This document shows, piece after piece, positions 33,030 to 41,126 of a DNA stretch of 64,000 bases (positions within the stretch are counted from its first letter, which is position 1; each line of letters opens with the position of its first letter). This stretch comes from JBALVT01 sp036960305 (lineage in GTDB: Bacteria; Pseudomonadota; Gammaproteobacteria; Pseudomonadales; Halieaceae): positions 7,237-71,236 of the forward strand of contig JBALWA010000020.1 in NCBI GenBank assembly GCA_036960305.1, written 5' to 3'. Under the pieces are notes generated by a model. That model searched no databases and was not told where the DNA came from. It saw nothing but the letters and a program-made list of their open reading frames with translations. The position numbers were made by a program, and so were the translations under genes.

Positions 33030-33416
33030 ATGAACTACGTTAAACCCTACTTAATTTTCATGTGCCTCGTATGGCTGCCCTGGGGCCTCATTTGTATCTT
33101 CGATACGAGCCGAATTGCCGACATTATTGGCGTGACCAGCGTTGATGCTACCGGGAAGACGGATCTTCGTGTGATGTACGGTGGATTTCAGTTTGCTGTC
33201 GGCCTGATGGCTGTCCGTGCGCTATTCGATCAACGCTATTTCGTAAACTTTGTGTATGCGCTTGCGTTTCTCGGAAGTTGCATGGCCCTGAGTCGTACCT
33301 ATGGCCTGGTGGTTGACGAAAGCGCAACGGTATACACATGGGGCGTTCTGGGATTTGAGGCTTTTGCTGGCGTTACCGGAATCCTCTGGTTACGCGTGCT
33401 GTCACGGCAGGTATGA
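33030..33416 (+). CDS. DUF4345-like small membrane protein
   Basis: 128 residues with four hydrophobic helices and the family's central motif 'DLRVMYGGFQFAVGLMAVRAL' (R.mYGg.q.a.Gl). DUF4345 proteins are inner-membrane proteins of unknown function. The stop overlaps the next gene by four bases (ATGA), which suggests coupled translation with the secreted 662-residue protein. Confidence 0.75.
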   Translation: MNYVKPYLIFMCLVWLPWGLICIFDTSRIADIIGVTSVDATGKTDLRVMYGGFQFAVGLMAVRALFDQRYFVNFVYALAFLGSCMALSRTYGLVVDESATVYTWGVLGFEAFAGVTGILWLRVLSRQV

Positions 33417-35401
33417 AAATGGATCTTCACTGCGCATCGATCCGTAACGTGAAATTCTCAGGTCCTGGTTTTGCCATGGCGGTGATACTGCTGTGTGTAC
33501 CGGCGTTAACTTTTTCAGCGGAGAAACTGGCAGCCAGCGGCCCATTCGAGCGCTCAGCGCACTCACCCGTGGACGAGGCCTTTGAGAGTGTAACCAGTGG
33601 CAAAAATATACAGGATGCCAATGTAGATTGGCAGCGCGAAATGCCGGAGGGTTTTCAGCCCAAGCGAAATTCCTCTTATCCCTGGGGAACCACAACCTAT
33701 GGTGAAAACGAGTTATGGGTTGGAACAATAGCCCAGGGCTGGTGCGTTTGGCCGGTTCAGAATCTGAATCTTCCAATGTATCTCAGTACTTACGAGAGCG
33801 AGTTTACCGGTTGTTCGCCGCAGAGTGTGCTCTCCAGCCCCTCACTGATATACATCATTAATCCGGAAAAGGGCACCACCGAACTGGTAGACGAAGGCAC
33901 GCTGTCTCGCGGAGGAGAAGCGTTCAGGCAAGCGATGGAGCCTCACGATGAAATGTCCGCGCTGTCGATTATGGGCTTGCGTGCGGCGGGCACCTACGGT
34001 GATCTGGTATTTTTTGCCGGACATCATTTGCACAGCGGTGGCGAGGGCTGGTTACGTATCTATGTATTTAATGCCAAAGAACGATCCTTCCTCGGATACC
34101 GGGAATTGCGTGGGGATACCACGAGGCGCTTCAAGACCGTTACCGACAAGCAGGGCAATACGGCCTTCTACACCATTATTGGCGCCGAGACGGGGATGAC
34201 CCAAAATGGAGAAGGCCCCACGGTGATGCTGCGTTGGGTTGGTACTCCCGAGGAGCCTTTCAGCGGGGGTAACTACCTCCAGACTCTTGACGGCAAGGGC
34301 GCTGGTTGGGATGTTGTTTCAAGCGGCGAACTGGACGGCAACTTTGGCATGATCGGTGACTTTAAACAGTTCACGCATGTTGATGGTAGCGAACGCCTGA
34401 TTATGTCTTCTGCTTCTCATCCGCATTTGTATGATCCTGATACCGGGCAGCGTGATCCCTCGAAGCATGAATCAGTCATGCTTCTCTCGGAGCCCATTCC
34501 TAGTGGCGGCTGGACCCGCGAAGACCCCATGGACTTCGAAATAGTATTCGGCATGAGCCGGTATGACCCCGACACCAGAGGCGGTTGGGGAGCAAAGTGG
34601 GGCACGTCCAACATTCACGACGGCTATATTTATTTTGGCACCTATCACCAGGGCACAAGTGCGGGTCACTCCCATTTCGAAATAGCCGATTCCGGACTGT
34701 TTGACCAACTAACGGACACTGCGGCTGGCTTAAAGACCTTTCTGGCGAATGAGTGGCGTGCGTCGTCTGTATTTCGTATGAAACTGGAAGATCTGCAGGC
34801 GATCACGGAGAAGAAGAAAAATCCGGAAGTGCTCTATGGCTATAAAGACTTTCGCGTGGCCAATGAAGCGGGCGAGTGGGAGACCGTGCCAAATGGTCTG
34901 GGCGTAGAGCCACTGTTCGGAGAAGCGGGTATGGGCCATCCGGGGAATATCTACTCCTGGACATCCCTCAGCAGAGATGGCCAGTTATTCTGGGGCTTTT
35001 TTGATGCTTTCTCAGGTGCGCACGACCTGCTGCAACAGGCTGATGCCAGCCGCATGCTGCTGATACCCGGCTTCTATCTCCCAGTACCCTATTGGGAATA
35101 CTTTCGTGATTCCAGCCAGACACGAATACTATACGACTGGGCCAAAGCTGAGATGCACGCCAGAGGAAGGGCGGCGGACTTTGTGGCTGGAGGAGATCTG
35201 GTTGTATTTGAGGGTAATAGGCCTGCCCGCGTATTGACGAGCAACGGTTTTGGCAATCCTTGCGCTAATGGTGTGCGAAACGTCGAGGTGCTCAATGACC
35301 GCATCTACTTTGCTACTTCTTCCTGGTGTAATCTTTCCGATCGGGCAGGGTTTGAAATTTATGAGTATCGAGAGGATCTGGATAGTTCTGGGTCAAAATA
35401 A
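33413..35401 (+). CDS. Large secreted protein of unknown function (predicted beta-propeller)
   Basis: 662 residues. An N-terminal signal lies at about residues 14-36 (after a short charged lead; 'VILLCVPALTFSAEK'). The body is rich in short beta-strand/turn motifs with W/Y/G, for example 'YPWGTTTYGENELWVGT', 'GTYGDLVFFAGHHLHSGGEGW' and 'DGYIYFGTYHQGT', repeated several times, which suggests a beta-propeller like those of exported sugar- or steroid-binding enzymes. No catalytic motif is recognised. Several Cys occur in the N-terminal third and near the end (NPCANG, SWCNLS), compatible with disulfides in the periplasm. Confidence 0.65.
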   Translation: MKMDLHCASIRNVKFSGPGFAMAVILLCVPALTFSAEKLAASGPFERSAHSPVDEAFESVTSGKNIQDANVDWQREMPEGFQPKRNSSYPWGTTTYGENELWVGTIAQGWCVWPVQNLNLPMYLSTYESEFTGCSPQSVLSSPSLIYIINPEKGTTELVDEGTLSRGGEAFRQAMEPHDEMSALSIMGLRAAGTYGDLVFFAGHHLHSGGEGWLRIYVFNAKERSFLGYRELRGDTTRRFKTVTDKQGNTAFYTIIGAETGMTQNGEGPTVMLRWVGTPEEPFSGGNYLQTLDGKGAGWDVVSSGELDGNFGMIGDFKQFTHVDGSERLIMSSASHPHLYDPDTGQRDPSKHESVMLLSEPIPSGGWTREDPMDFEIVFGMSRYDPDTRGGWGAKWGTSNIHDGYIYFGTYHQGTSAGHSHFEIADSGLFDQLTDTAAGLKTFLANEWRASSVFRMKLEDLQAITEKKKNPEVLYGYKDFRVANEAGEWETVPNGLGVEPLFGEAGMGHPGNIYSWTSLSRDGQLFWGFFDAFSGAHDLLQQADASRMLLIPGFYLPVPYWEYFRDSSQTRILYDWAKAEMHARGRAADFVAGGDLVVFEGNRPARVLTSNGFGNPCANGVRNVEVLNDRIYFATSSWCNLSDRAGFEIYEYREDLDSSGSK

Positions 35402-35487
35402 CCGCATTCGATTGAATTCAGCCGCGTTAGGCCATGCTCAGGTAATGAAAAAGGGTACTATGCCATATCATTTACGACCAATGCTGG

Positions 35488-35663
35488 TATAGTGCCCCCC
35501 GTCCTGGCGCACTTCGGTCTGCGCCTACATCACCGTCACAGTCTGTGACAGCTGATACTATTATGAACTTCAAGCCTGGATCGAACCATTCGCGAGTATA
35601 TCTTTACGATGTCGCATTCTGGTCAGGCGCTCTCACATAGAGAGAATCAGGAGCAACACATAC
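35488..35663 (+). promoter_or_regulatory. Extended -10 promoter and about 165-base leader of the RNA helicase gene
   Basis: TGG-TATAGT (TATAGT at 35488-35493) is an extended -10 element with no good -35. The leader that follows contains a 7-base stem GTCACAG-T-CTGTGAC at 35535-35549 and ends in CAGGAGCAAC before the ATG. Long structured leaders are common in DEAD-box helicase genes and allow cold or autogenous control; that role here is inference. Confidence 0.4.
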
Positions 35664-36995
35664 ATGTTATTTAGAAATCTCGGCCTGTCGGCTGAACTTC
35701 TGCGCGCGGTCGAAAAACAGGGTTACGATGAAGCTACCCCGATCCAGGAACAAGCCATACCCCTCGTTCTCGAAGGTAAAGACGTTTTGGCCGGCGCCCA
35801 AACGGGTACAGGTAAAACCGCTGGTTTTACACTGCCTGTGCTACAGCGTCTGCAAGACAAACACATTGAAGGCAAAAAGCCCCATCCCAAAGTACTGGTA
35901 TTAACCCCCACCCGGGAACTGGCAGCCCAGGTGCATGAAAGTGTTCAGGACTACGGTCAGTATCTGCCATTTCGCTCAGCGGTAATTTTCGGTGGGGTCA
36001 ATATCAACCCCCAAAAACAAAAGCTTATGAAGGGTGTAGATATTGTTGTGGCCACACCCGGCCGCCTGCTTGATCACGTACAGCAGCGAACGATTGACCT
36101 GTCCAGAATTGAAATACTTATTCTGGACGAAGCGGACAGAATGCTCGATATGGGCTTTATCCGCGATATTCGAAAGATATTGACTGCCATTCCCAAGCAG
36201 CGTCAAACGCTGCTGTTCTCGGCCACCTTTTCACGGGAAATCAAGGCGCTGGCGTCGGAGTTTCTGCAGCAACCTTCGGAAATACAGGTCACACCCGAAA
36301 ATACCGCTGTTGAACTGGTAAGCCAGATCGTCTATCCCGTCGACAAGAAGCGCAAGCGTGAGTTGCTATCGCACAAGATTGGCGAGGAATCCTGGCAGCA
36401 GGTTCTGGTCTTTACGCGAACGAAGCACGGTGCCAACAAACTGGCAGAGCAGCTTGATAAAGATGGCATTACGTCGGCCGCGATTCACGGCAATAAGTCG
36501 CAGGGCGCAAGAACCAAAGCACTTGCGAACTTTAAGGCAGGTGATGTCAGAGTTCTGGTTGCTACAGATATTGCAGCCCGCGGTATCGACATCGACAAAC
36601 TGCCCCATGTGGTGAATTTTGAACTACCTAATGTACCTGAGGATTATGTGCATCGCATCGGGCGAACCGCACGAGCAGGTCAGGAAGGCAACGCAGTGTC
36701 GCTGGTGTGCGTTGATGAACTAAAGCTTCTTCGGGATATTGAAAAACTGCTTGGTAAAGATATAGAGAAAATCATTCTACCTGGCTATGACATCGACCCA
36801 AGCATCAAAGCCGAGCCCATTGTAAATGGTCGCGGCGGCGGCGGTCGTGGCAGCAACAACGGCGGCAATGGCGGCAATGGCGCACGAGGCAGAGGCCGAT
36901 CCGGCGCACCCGCGGGCAAACCCGGCGGCAGGGGTGGTAATCGCGCTGGCGGGTCAAGCGCACGTGCCGGTGGTGGCAACCAGCGTGCTCGATAG
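35664..36995 (+). CDS. rhlE: DEAD-box ATP-dependent RNA helicase, RhlE type
   Basis: 443 residues with all core motifs: Q-motif 'YDEATPIQEQAIP', Walker A 'AQTGTGKT', 'PTRELAAQV', 'DEAD' in 'LILDEADRMLDMGF', 'SATF', 'VLVATDIAARGIDID' and 'HRIGRTARAGQEG'. The C-terminal tail from about residue 390 is Gly/Arg/Asn-rich (RGRG, GGGNQRAR), as in RhlE of Pseudomonas, and likely drives RNA binding. It unwinds RNA duplexes in ribosome assembly and cold adaptation. A long leader precedes it. Confidence 0.93.
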   Translation: MLFRNLGLSAELLRAVEKQGYDEATPIQEQAIPLVLEGKDVLAGAQTGTGKTAGFTLPVLQRLQDKHIEGKKPHPKVLVLTPTRELAAQVHESVQDYGQYLPFRSAVIFGGVNINPQKQKLMKGVDIVVATPGRLLDHVQQRTIDLSRIEILILDEADRMLDMGFIRDIRKILTAIPKQRQTLLFSATFSREIKALASEFLQQPSEIQVTPENTAVELVSQIVYPVDKKRKRELLSHKIGEESWQQVLVFTRTKHGANKLAEQLDKDGITSAAIHGNKSQGARTKALANFKAGDVRVLVATDIAARGIDIDKLPHVVNFELPNVPEDYVHRIGRTARAGQEGNAVSLVCVDELKLLRDIEKLLGKDIEKIILPGYDIDPSIKAEPIVNGRGGGGRGSNNGGNGGNGARGRGRSGAPAGKPGGRGGNRAGGSSARAGGGNQRAR

Positions 36996-37007
36996 AGCGA
37001 AGTGACT

Positions 37008-37406
37008 ATGTTTCGATGGCAATATCTGGGCTTAGCGATCGTATTTCTCTGGTTCATGGTCGGGGGTATAACCCATTTCACCTCACCGGAGTTTTTCGTC
37101 GATATTATGCCGCCTTATATTGGCTGGCATCTAGAGATTGTATACATCAGCGGGGTGCTGGAAGTACTGGGCGCACTGGGGATCTTGCTGGCTGCAACAC
37201 GTCAGTTAGCAGGAAACTGTCTCGTCGTTCTGACTATTGCAGTCACCCCAGCGAACATTTACATGTGGATGAACCCGGAATTATTCCCAGATGTCCCCGA
37301 GATATTCTTAACATTGCGGATGATTGTGCAGTTGCTATTGTTGGCCTGTATCTGGTGGTCCACGCGACAACCGCGAGTGGAAAATACGAAACTACACAAG
37401 CTCTAA
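37008..37406 (+). CDS. DoxX-like small membrane protein
   Basis: 132 residues from ATG 37008 (a GTG two codons earlier is possible). Four hydrophobic helices and 'FMVGGITHFTSPEFFVDIMPPYIGWHLEIVYISGVLEVLGALGILL', typical of the DoxX/DoxD family: 'G..Hf..p..f..i.P......... .sG..E...g..l'. DoxX proteins are inner-membrane proteins often linked to redox stress. It lies just after the helicase gene, 12 bases away, but need not be related to it. Confidence 0.8.
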   Translation: MFRWQYLGLAIVFLWFMVGGITHFTSPEFFVDIMPPYIGWHLEIVYISGVLEVLGALGILLAATRQLAGNCLVVLTIAVTPANIYMWMNPELFPDVPEIFLTLRMIVQLLLLACIWWSTRQPRVENTKLHKL

Positions 37407-37432
37407 AGCTTCGAAATCCTGGGTACTAATTT

Positions 37433-37867
37433 TTATCGCGGTTCAGCGATAAACACTGGAATTTTTCGGCTGGTTTTTGCCTGATACTCATCGTAGGGAG
37501 GGTAAGCCGCCACAGCTGCCGCCCACAGTTTCAGGCGCTCCTGTTCGTCGCTTACTTCCCGAACACGCATATCAAATACTTCGGTTTTGTCACGTATCTG
37601 AACGTCCGGATTCGGCCTGATATTGTAAACCCAGGCAGGGTTCTTGGGTTGACCGCCCATGGAACCGATTAGAACGTAGTTGCCGTTGACCTCAACACGC
37701 ATGAGGGGGATCTTGCGAATCCCGCCAGTCTTGTTTCCTGTATGGGTGACAAGAATACAGGGCATGCCGGTATCCAGCAGGGTGTGGCCCTGTGTGCCGC
37801 CGCTACTCTCATACAGTTCGACTTGTTCACGTACCCAATCGAGCGCCGGGGGGATGTAGTCAGCCAT
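37433..37867 (-). CDS. Ddn-type nitroreductase family (deazaflavin-dependent oxidoreductase-like) protein
   Basis: 144 residues with the motifs of the deazaflavin (F420)-dependent nitroreductase family: 'YESSGGTQGHTL', 'ILVTHTGNKTGGIRKIPLMRVEVNGNYVLIGSMGGQPKNPAWVYNIRPNPDVQI' and 'PYDEYQAKTSRKIPVFIAEP'. Mycobacterial Ddn uses F420H2 to reduce quinones and nitroimidazoles. Homologues also occur in some Gammaproteobacteria, where the cofactor is not established. No F420 biosynthesis gene is in the window. It is a monocistronic minus-strand gene, convergent with the DoxX-like gene. Confidence 0.85.
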   Translation of the reverse strand: MADYIPPALDWVREQVELYESSGGTQGHTLLDTGMPCILVTHTGNKTGGIRKIPLMRVEVNGNYVLIGSMGGQPKNPAWVYNIRPNPDVQIRDKTEVFDMRVREVSDEQERLKLWAAAVAAYPPYDEYQAKTSRKIPVFIAEPR

Positions 37868-38062
37868 GGGGGTATCTCCTGAAAGCAGTATTAACTAGTT
37901 GCAATACAATACAGGTAGAAACCCGATCCGTAAATACTGCACCCGTGTCAGTGCCTGTTGTAACTATGAGCTATCATTCAGTGTGGGTGTATACCTCAGT
38001 TGACGGTTTTCATCGGCCCGCGATGGAGCCTTGAATTAATGGCTTGATGCAAGGATAGATCA

Positions 38063-39484
38063 ATGATTTCCATTCGCCTGATGATATGTTTACTGGCTGT
38101 AAACTTTCTCCTGGGCTGCGCCAGTCGGCCTATCAACCAACCCATTGCTCAGGTCGACCCCGAAAGCGGCTATCGTCCCAATTTGCTGATACCCAAGCGG
38201 AAGAACAACGATTTGTCCACGCTATTTATATTGTCCTTTTCGGGGGGCGGTACGAGAGCCGCTGCGCTGTCTTACGGGGTATTGGAGGAATTACAACAAA
38301 CGACGATTCAGGTCGATGGTGAGCAGCGCAGGCTGATTGACGAAGTTGACCTGATGACGGGAGTTTCCGGCGGCAGCTTCACCGCACTTTCATACGCGCT
38401 ATACGGCGATCAGCTCTTTGATGAGTACGAGGAACGTTTTCTGAAGCGGAATGTGCAGAGTGCCCTGGTATGGCGGGCCGTCAATCCCCTGAACTGGGGC
38501 AAGCTGCTGAGCGGCAATTACGGTCGCTCGGAACTGGCTGCCGAATACTACGACGAAATACTATTTGAAGGTGCCACCTACGCGGACCTGCTCGAGCGGG
38601 AGGGGCCCGTGGCCATCGCCACCGGGACTGAGGTATCCAGCGGGGCGCGCCTGTCATTCTATCAGCAGGATTTTGACCTGCTCTGCTCCGATTTGGGCAG
38701 CGTTCGGCTGTCCCGCGCGGCGGCCACCTCATCTGCTGTGCCTGTCGTCCTCACTCCCGTGACCCTGAGTAATTATGGCGGCAGCTGTGGCTATGAATAC
38801 CCACCCTGGGTGGGCGATATTCTGGCCATTGATGAACACGAGAGGCCCGCTGGTCGTGCTCTGGCACGCTATCATGATATGAGTATGTTCCAGGACAGCG
38901 AGCACTGGCCATATGTGCACCTGGTTGACGGCGGCGTATCCGACAATATTGGCATGCGTGGCGTGATGGAGTTTCTGGAGGGGTCATGGGTGAGTTCGCA
39001 ATTTGCGCAAGAGACGGGGTTAAACCAGATTCGTAGACTCGTCGTTATTATTGTGAATGCCCGCTCCGACGTCAGCGACGACTGGGGGCAAAGAGAGTCG
39101 CCACCCGGCCTTACTAGCCAGTTATTGCAGTCCTCCGGTGTGCCTATCGAACGCTACTCTCAGGAGACCATTGAGTTATTGAAGGATAGGGCGGCGGTGA
39201 TGTCATTGCGCCGCGAATTGCGGCTGGCGAATGCGCGTCTGGCCGGGTTAACTGAGGAGGAGGCCGAGGCCAGCGTGCCCAAGATCGAGATACACCTGGT
39301 GGAAGTGAGTTTCGACCGTGTCAGCGATCCACAGAAGCGCAGCGACCTTCAGAACCTGCCCACCAGCTTTGTGCTGCCCGCGGAGGATGTGGATCAGTTG
39401 CGAGAGGTCGCCGGAGAGCTGCTGCGACAGTCCCCCGACTATCAAACGCTCCTGCAAGAACTCCAGGGAGATTCGGGTGACTGA
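38063..39484 (+). CDS. Patatin-like phospholipase lipoprotein
   Basis: 473 residues. Lipoprotein signal with lipobox 'LLGC' (Cys19). The patatin catalytic parts are complete: oxyanion Gly-rich loop 'FSGGGTRAAALSYG', nucleophile Ser102 in 'GVSGGSF' (GxSxG), and catalytic Asp289 in 'VDGGVSDNIGMRG' (DG-A/G). An outer-membrane or periplasmic lipid acyl hydrolase is likely. The C-terminal 150 residues are outside the core and rich in Glu/Arg. No partner gene is evident. Confidence 0.9.
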   Translation: MISIRLMICLLAVNFLLGCASRPINQPIAQVDPESGYRPNLLIPKRKNNDLSTLFILSFSGGGTRAAALSYGVLEELQQTTIQVDGEQRRLIDEVDLMTGVSGGSFTALSYALYGDQLFDEYEERFLKRNVQSALVWRAVNPLNWGKLLSGNYGRSELAAEYYDEILFEGATYADLLEREGPVAIATGTEVSSGARLSFYQQDFDLLCSDLGSVRLSRAAATSSAVPVVLTPVTLSNYGGSCGYEYPPWVGDILAIDEHERPAGRALARYHDMSMFQDSEHWPYVHLVDGGVSDNIGMRGVMEFLEGSWVSSQFAQETGLNQIRRLVVIIVNARSDVSDDWGQRESPPGLTSQLLQSSGVPIERYSQETIELLKDRAAVMSLRRELRLANARLAGLTEEEAEASVPKIEIHLVEVSFDRVSDPQKRSDLQNLPTSFVLPAEDVDQLREVAGELLRQSPDYQTLLQELQGDSGD

Positions 39485-39612
39485 GAATTCTTGCTAATTC
39501 GACAGAACGCCCTCAAATGTAGTGATGCCAATTTTGGAAATACCCGCGGTGGTTTACGCCCTATGGCAGGTCGATGTAAGATTCGACCTCCACTCCCCAA
39601 AGGTTCAAGCTC

Positions 39613-39990
39613 ATGAACAAAGCCCTGCGCGTCGTTGTCGCTCTTACTGCTCTGCTATTTGTCATGTTAGGCATTCGATGGTTAGTCGACCCCGCCGGTT
39701 CTGCAGCTGGTATGGGCATGCCTTTGCTTGAGGGGATTGGTCGCAGTACCCAGATTGGCGACCTGGGTGCATTCTTTTTCGGTGGCGGCGTGATGGTAAT
39801 CATCGGCCTGCTCACCAATAGGCGCAGCTGGTTCTACGCGCCGACCATATTGATAGCTTCCACGGCATTATTTCGAGTGATCGCCTGGTTGGCCCATGAT
39901 GCAGCCTTTGCCACCGAGCAGATAGCGGTAGAAGTGATAGTCACAGCGCTGCTACTCGCAGCCGCCAGTCGTTTAGCCGATAAAGCCTAA
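39613..39990 (+). CDS. DUF4345-like small membrane protein
   Basis: 125 residues with four predicted helices: 'VVVALTALLFVMLGIRWLVDPAG', 'RSTQIGDLGAFFFGGGVMVIIGLLTNR', 'WFYAPTILIASTALFRVIAWL' and a last one. It resembles the DUF4345/DUF4345-like group and is distantly similar to the protein at 33030. Function unknown. It sits between the patatin and sulfotransferase genes, in the same direction but with 50-130 base gaps. Confidence 0.65.
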   Translation: MNKALRVVVALTALLFVMLGIRWLVDPAGSAAGMGMPLLEGIGRSTQIGDLGAFFFGGGVMVIIGLLTNRRSWFYAPTILIASTALFRVIAWLAHDAAFATEQIAVEVIVTALLLAAASRLADKA

Positions 39991-40039
39991 GGTATGGAGT
40001 TTTGCAGGGGTTTAGCTTATCCAACAATGGCAGGTCACT

Positions 40040-40969
40040 ATGAGTAATGACGCACAATCAGGTCTGGCGCCTTCGGGGCGCGCTACGAATCTTGAATCCG
40101 TTGGCACTATTCTTGCCTCGATGTTCACGCCCGAGGGCAGGCAGCGAGGCTTCGATTTAGAGCTGAGACCCTCAGATATCGTGGTGGCGCCGTTTGGAAA
40201 AAGCGGCACGACCTGGCTGCAACAGATCGCTCATACGCTGCGAACCCGTGGCGACATGGATTTTGATGATATTAGCCGGGTATGCCCCTGGATCGAAACC
40301 TCTACTGACCTGGGAATTGACCTGAGCGCCGAGCAAAAAGCCAACCCCCGGGTATTCAAGAGTCACCTCGACGCAGCACGTATTCCGACCGGTGGGCGCT
40401 ATATTGTCGCCTGTCGAAACCCTCAGGATGCCGCTTTCTCCATGTACAAGTTCATGGAGGGCTGGATACTGGAGCCCGGTGCCGTGTCGGCTGACGATTT
40501 CGTCCGGGGTACTTTTATAGCGCCAGGTAAGGCGCCGGGCAGCAGTGGTGGTGATTATTGGACGCACCTTGCCTCATGGTGGGCAAGACGCAATGATCCG
40601 GATGTTCTGTTTATGGCCTATGAGCACATGAAGGAGGACCTGATTGGCACCATTCGCAAGGTGGCGAATTTTATGGACATCGAGCTGGACGATGGCTTGC
40701 TGTCCATTACAGAGCGGCACGCCTCGCTGCCTTTCATGCAGAAAAATAAAGATCACTTTGATGACCGTATGGTAAGAGAACGCAGTGTCGAACTATCTGG
40801 CTTGCCAGCCGACAGTGACTCTTCAAAGGTGCGCAGCGGACAAGTTGGTGAAGCGGGTCAACAATTGGATACAGCGGTCGTCGCTGACCTGGATGCCGTC
40901 TGGCGAGAGAAAATCACAGCACAACTGGGCTTCGAGGATTACGCGGCGATGATTGCCAAGCTGAAATAG
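40040..40969 (+). CDS. PAPS-dependent sulfotransferase family protein
   Basis: 309 residues. 5'-phosphosulfate loop 'FGKSGTTWLQQI' (near residue 52-63), 3'-phosphate-binding Arg/Ser region 'YIVACRNPQDAAFSMYKF' (the conserved RnP.D...S) and C-terminal 'RSGQVGEAGQQL' corresponding to the 'RKG..G.W' site, here with SGQVG. This is the Sulfotransfer_1 fold, which moves sulfate from PAPS to alcohols, phenols or amines. Cytosolic; the substrate is unknown. The 'FKSHLDAARIP' segment is the usual 'K.H' catalytic His region (H at 'KSHL'). Confidence 0.88.
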   Translation: MSNDAQSGLAPSGRATNLESVGTILASMFTPEGRQRGFDLELRPSDIVVAPFGKSGTTWLQQIAHTLRTRGDMDFDDISRVCPWIETSTDLGIDLSAEQKANPRVFKSHLDAARIPTGGRYIVACRNPQDAAFSMYKFMEGWILEPGAVSADDFVRGTFIAPGKAPGSSGGDYWTHLASWWARRNDPDVLFMAYEHMKEDLIGTIRKVANFMDIELDDGLLSITERHASLPFMQKNKDHFDDRMVRERSVELSGLPADSDSSKVRSGQVGEAGQQLDTAVVADLDAVWREKITAQLGFEDYAAMIAKLK

Positions 40970-41069
40970 GGTTGCGAGGTTTTCTGTGATCTGGAGATGT
41001 TAATTATTCGATACCGTTGAGGTAGGTCAACTGCACTGTTTAGCAGGCCTGTGACAATAGACTCCAGGC

Positions 41070-41092
41070 ATTCTGTTCAGTTTGTACAGAAT
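41070..41092. promoter_or_regulatory. Inverted repeat ATTCTGT-N9-ACAGAAT upstream of the second WS/DGAT gene
   Basis: Two perfect 7-base arms about 35 bases before the chosen start codon. It could be an operator for an unlinked regulator. It is not followed by a T-tract, so it is not a terminator. Confidence 0.35.
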
Positions 41093-41126
41093 GAGTTCTG
41101 AGCCTATTCAACTGGGGAGGGAAGAC

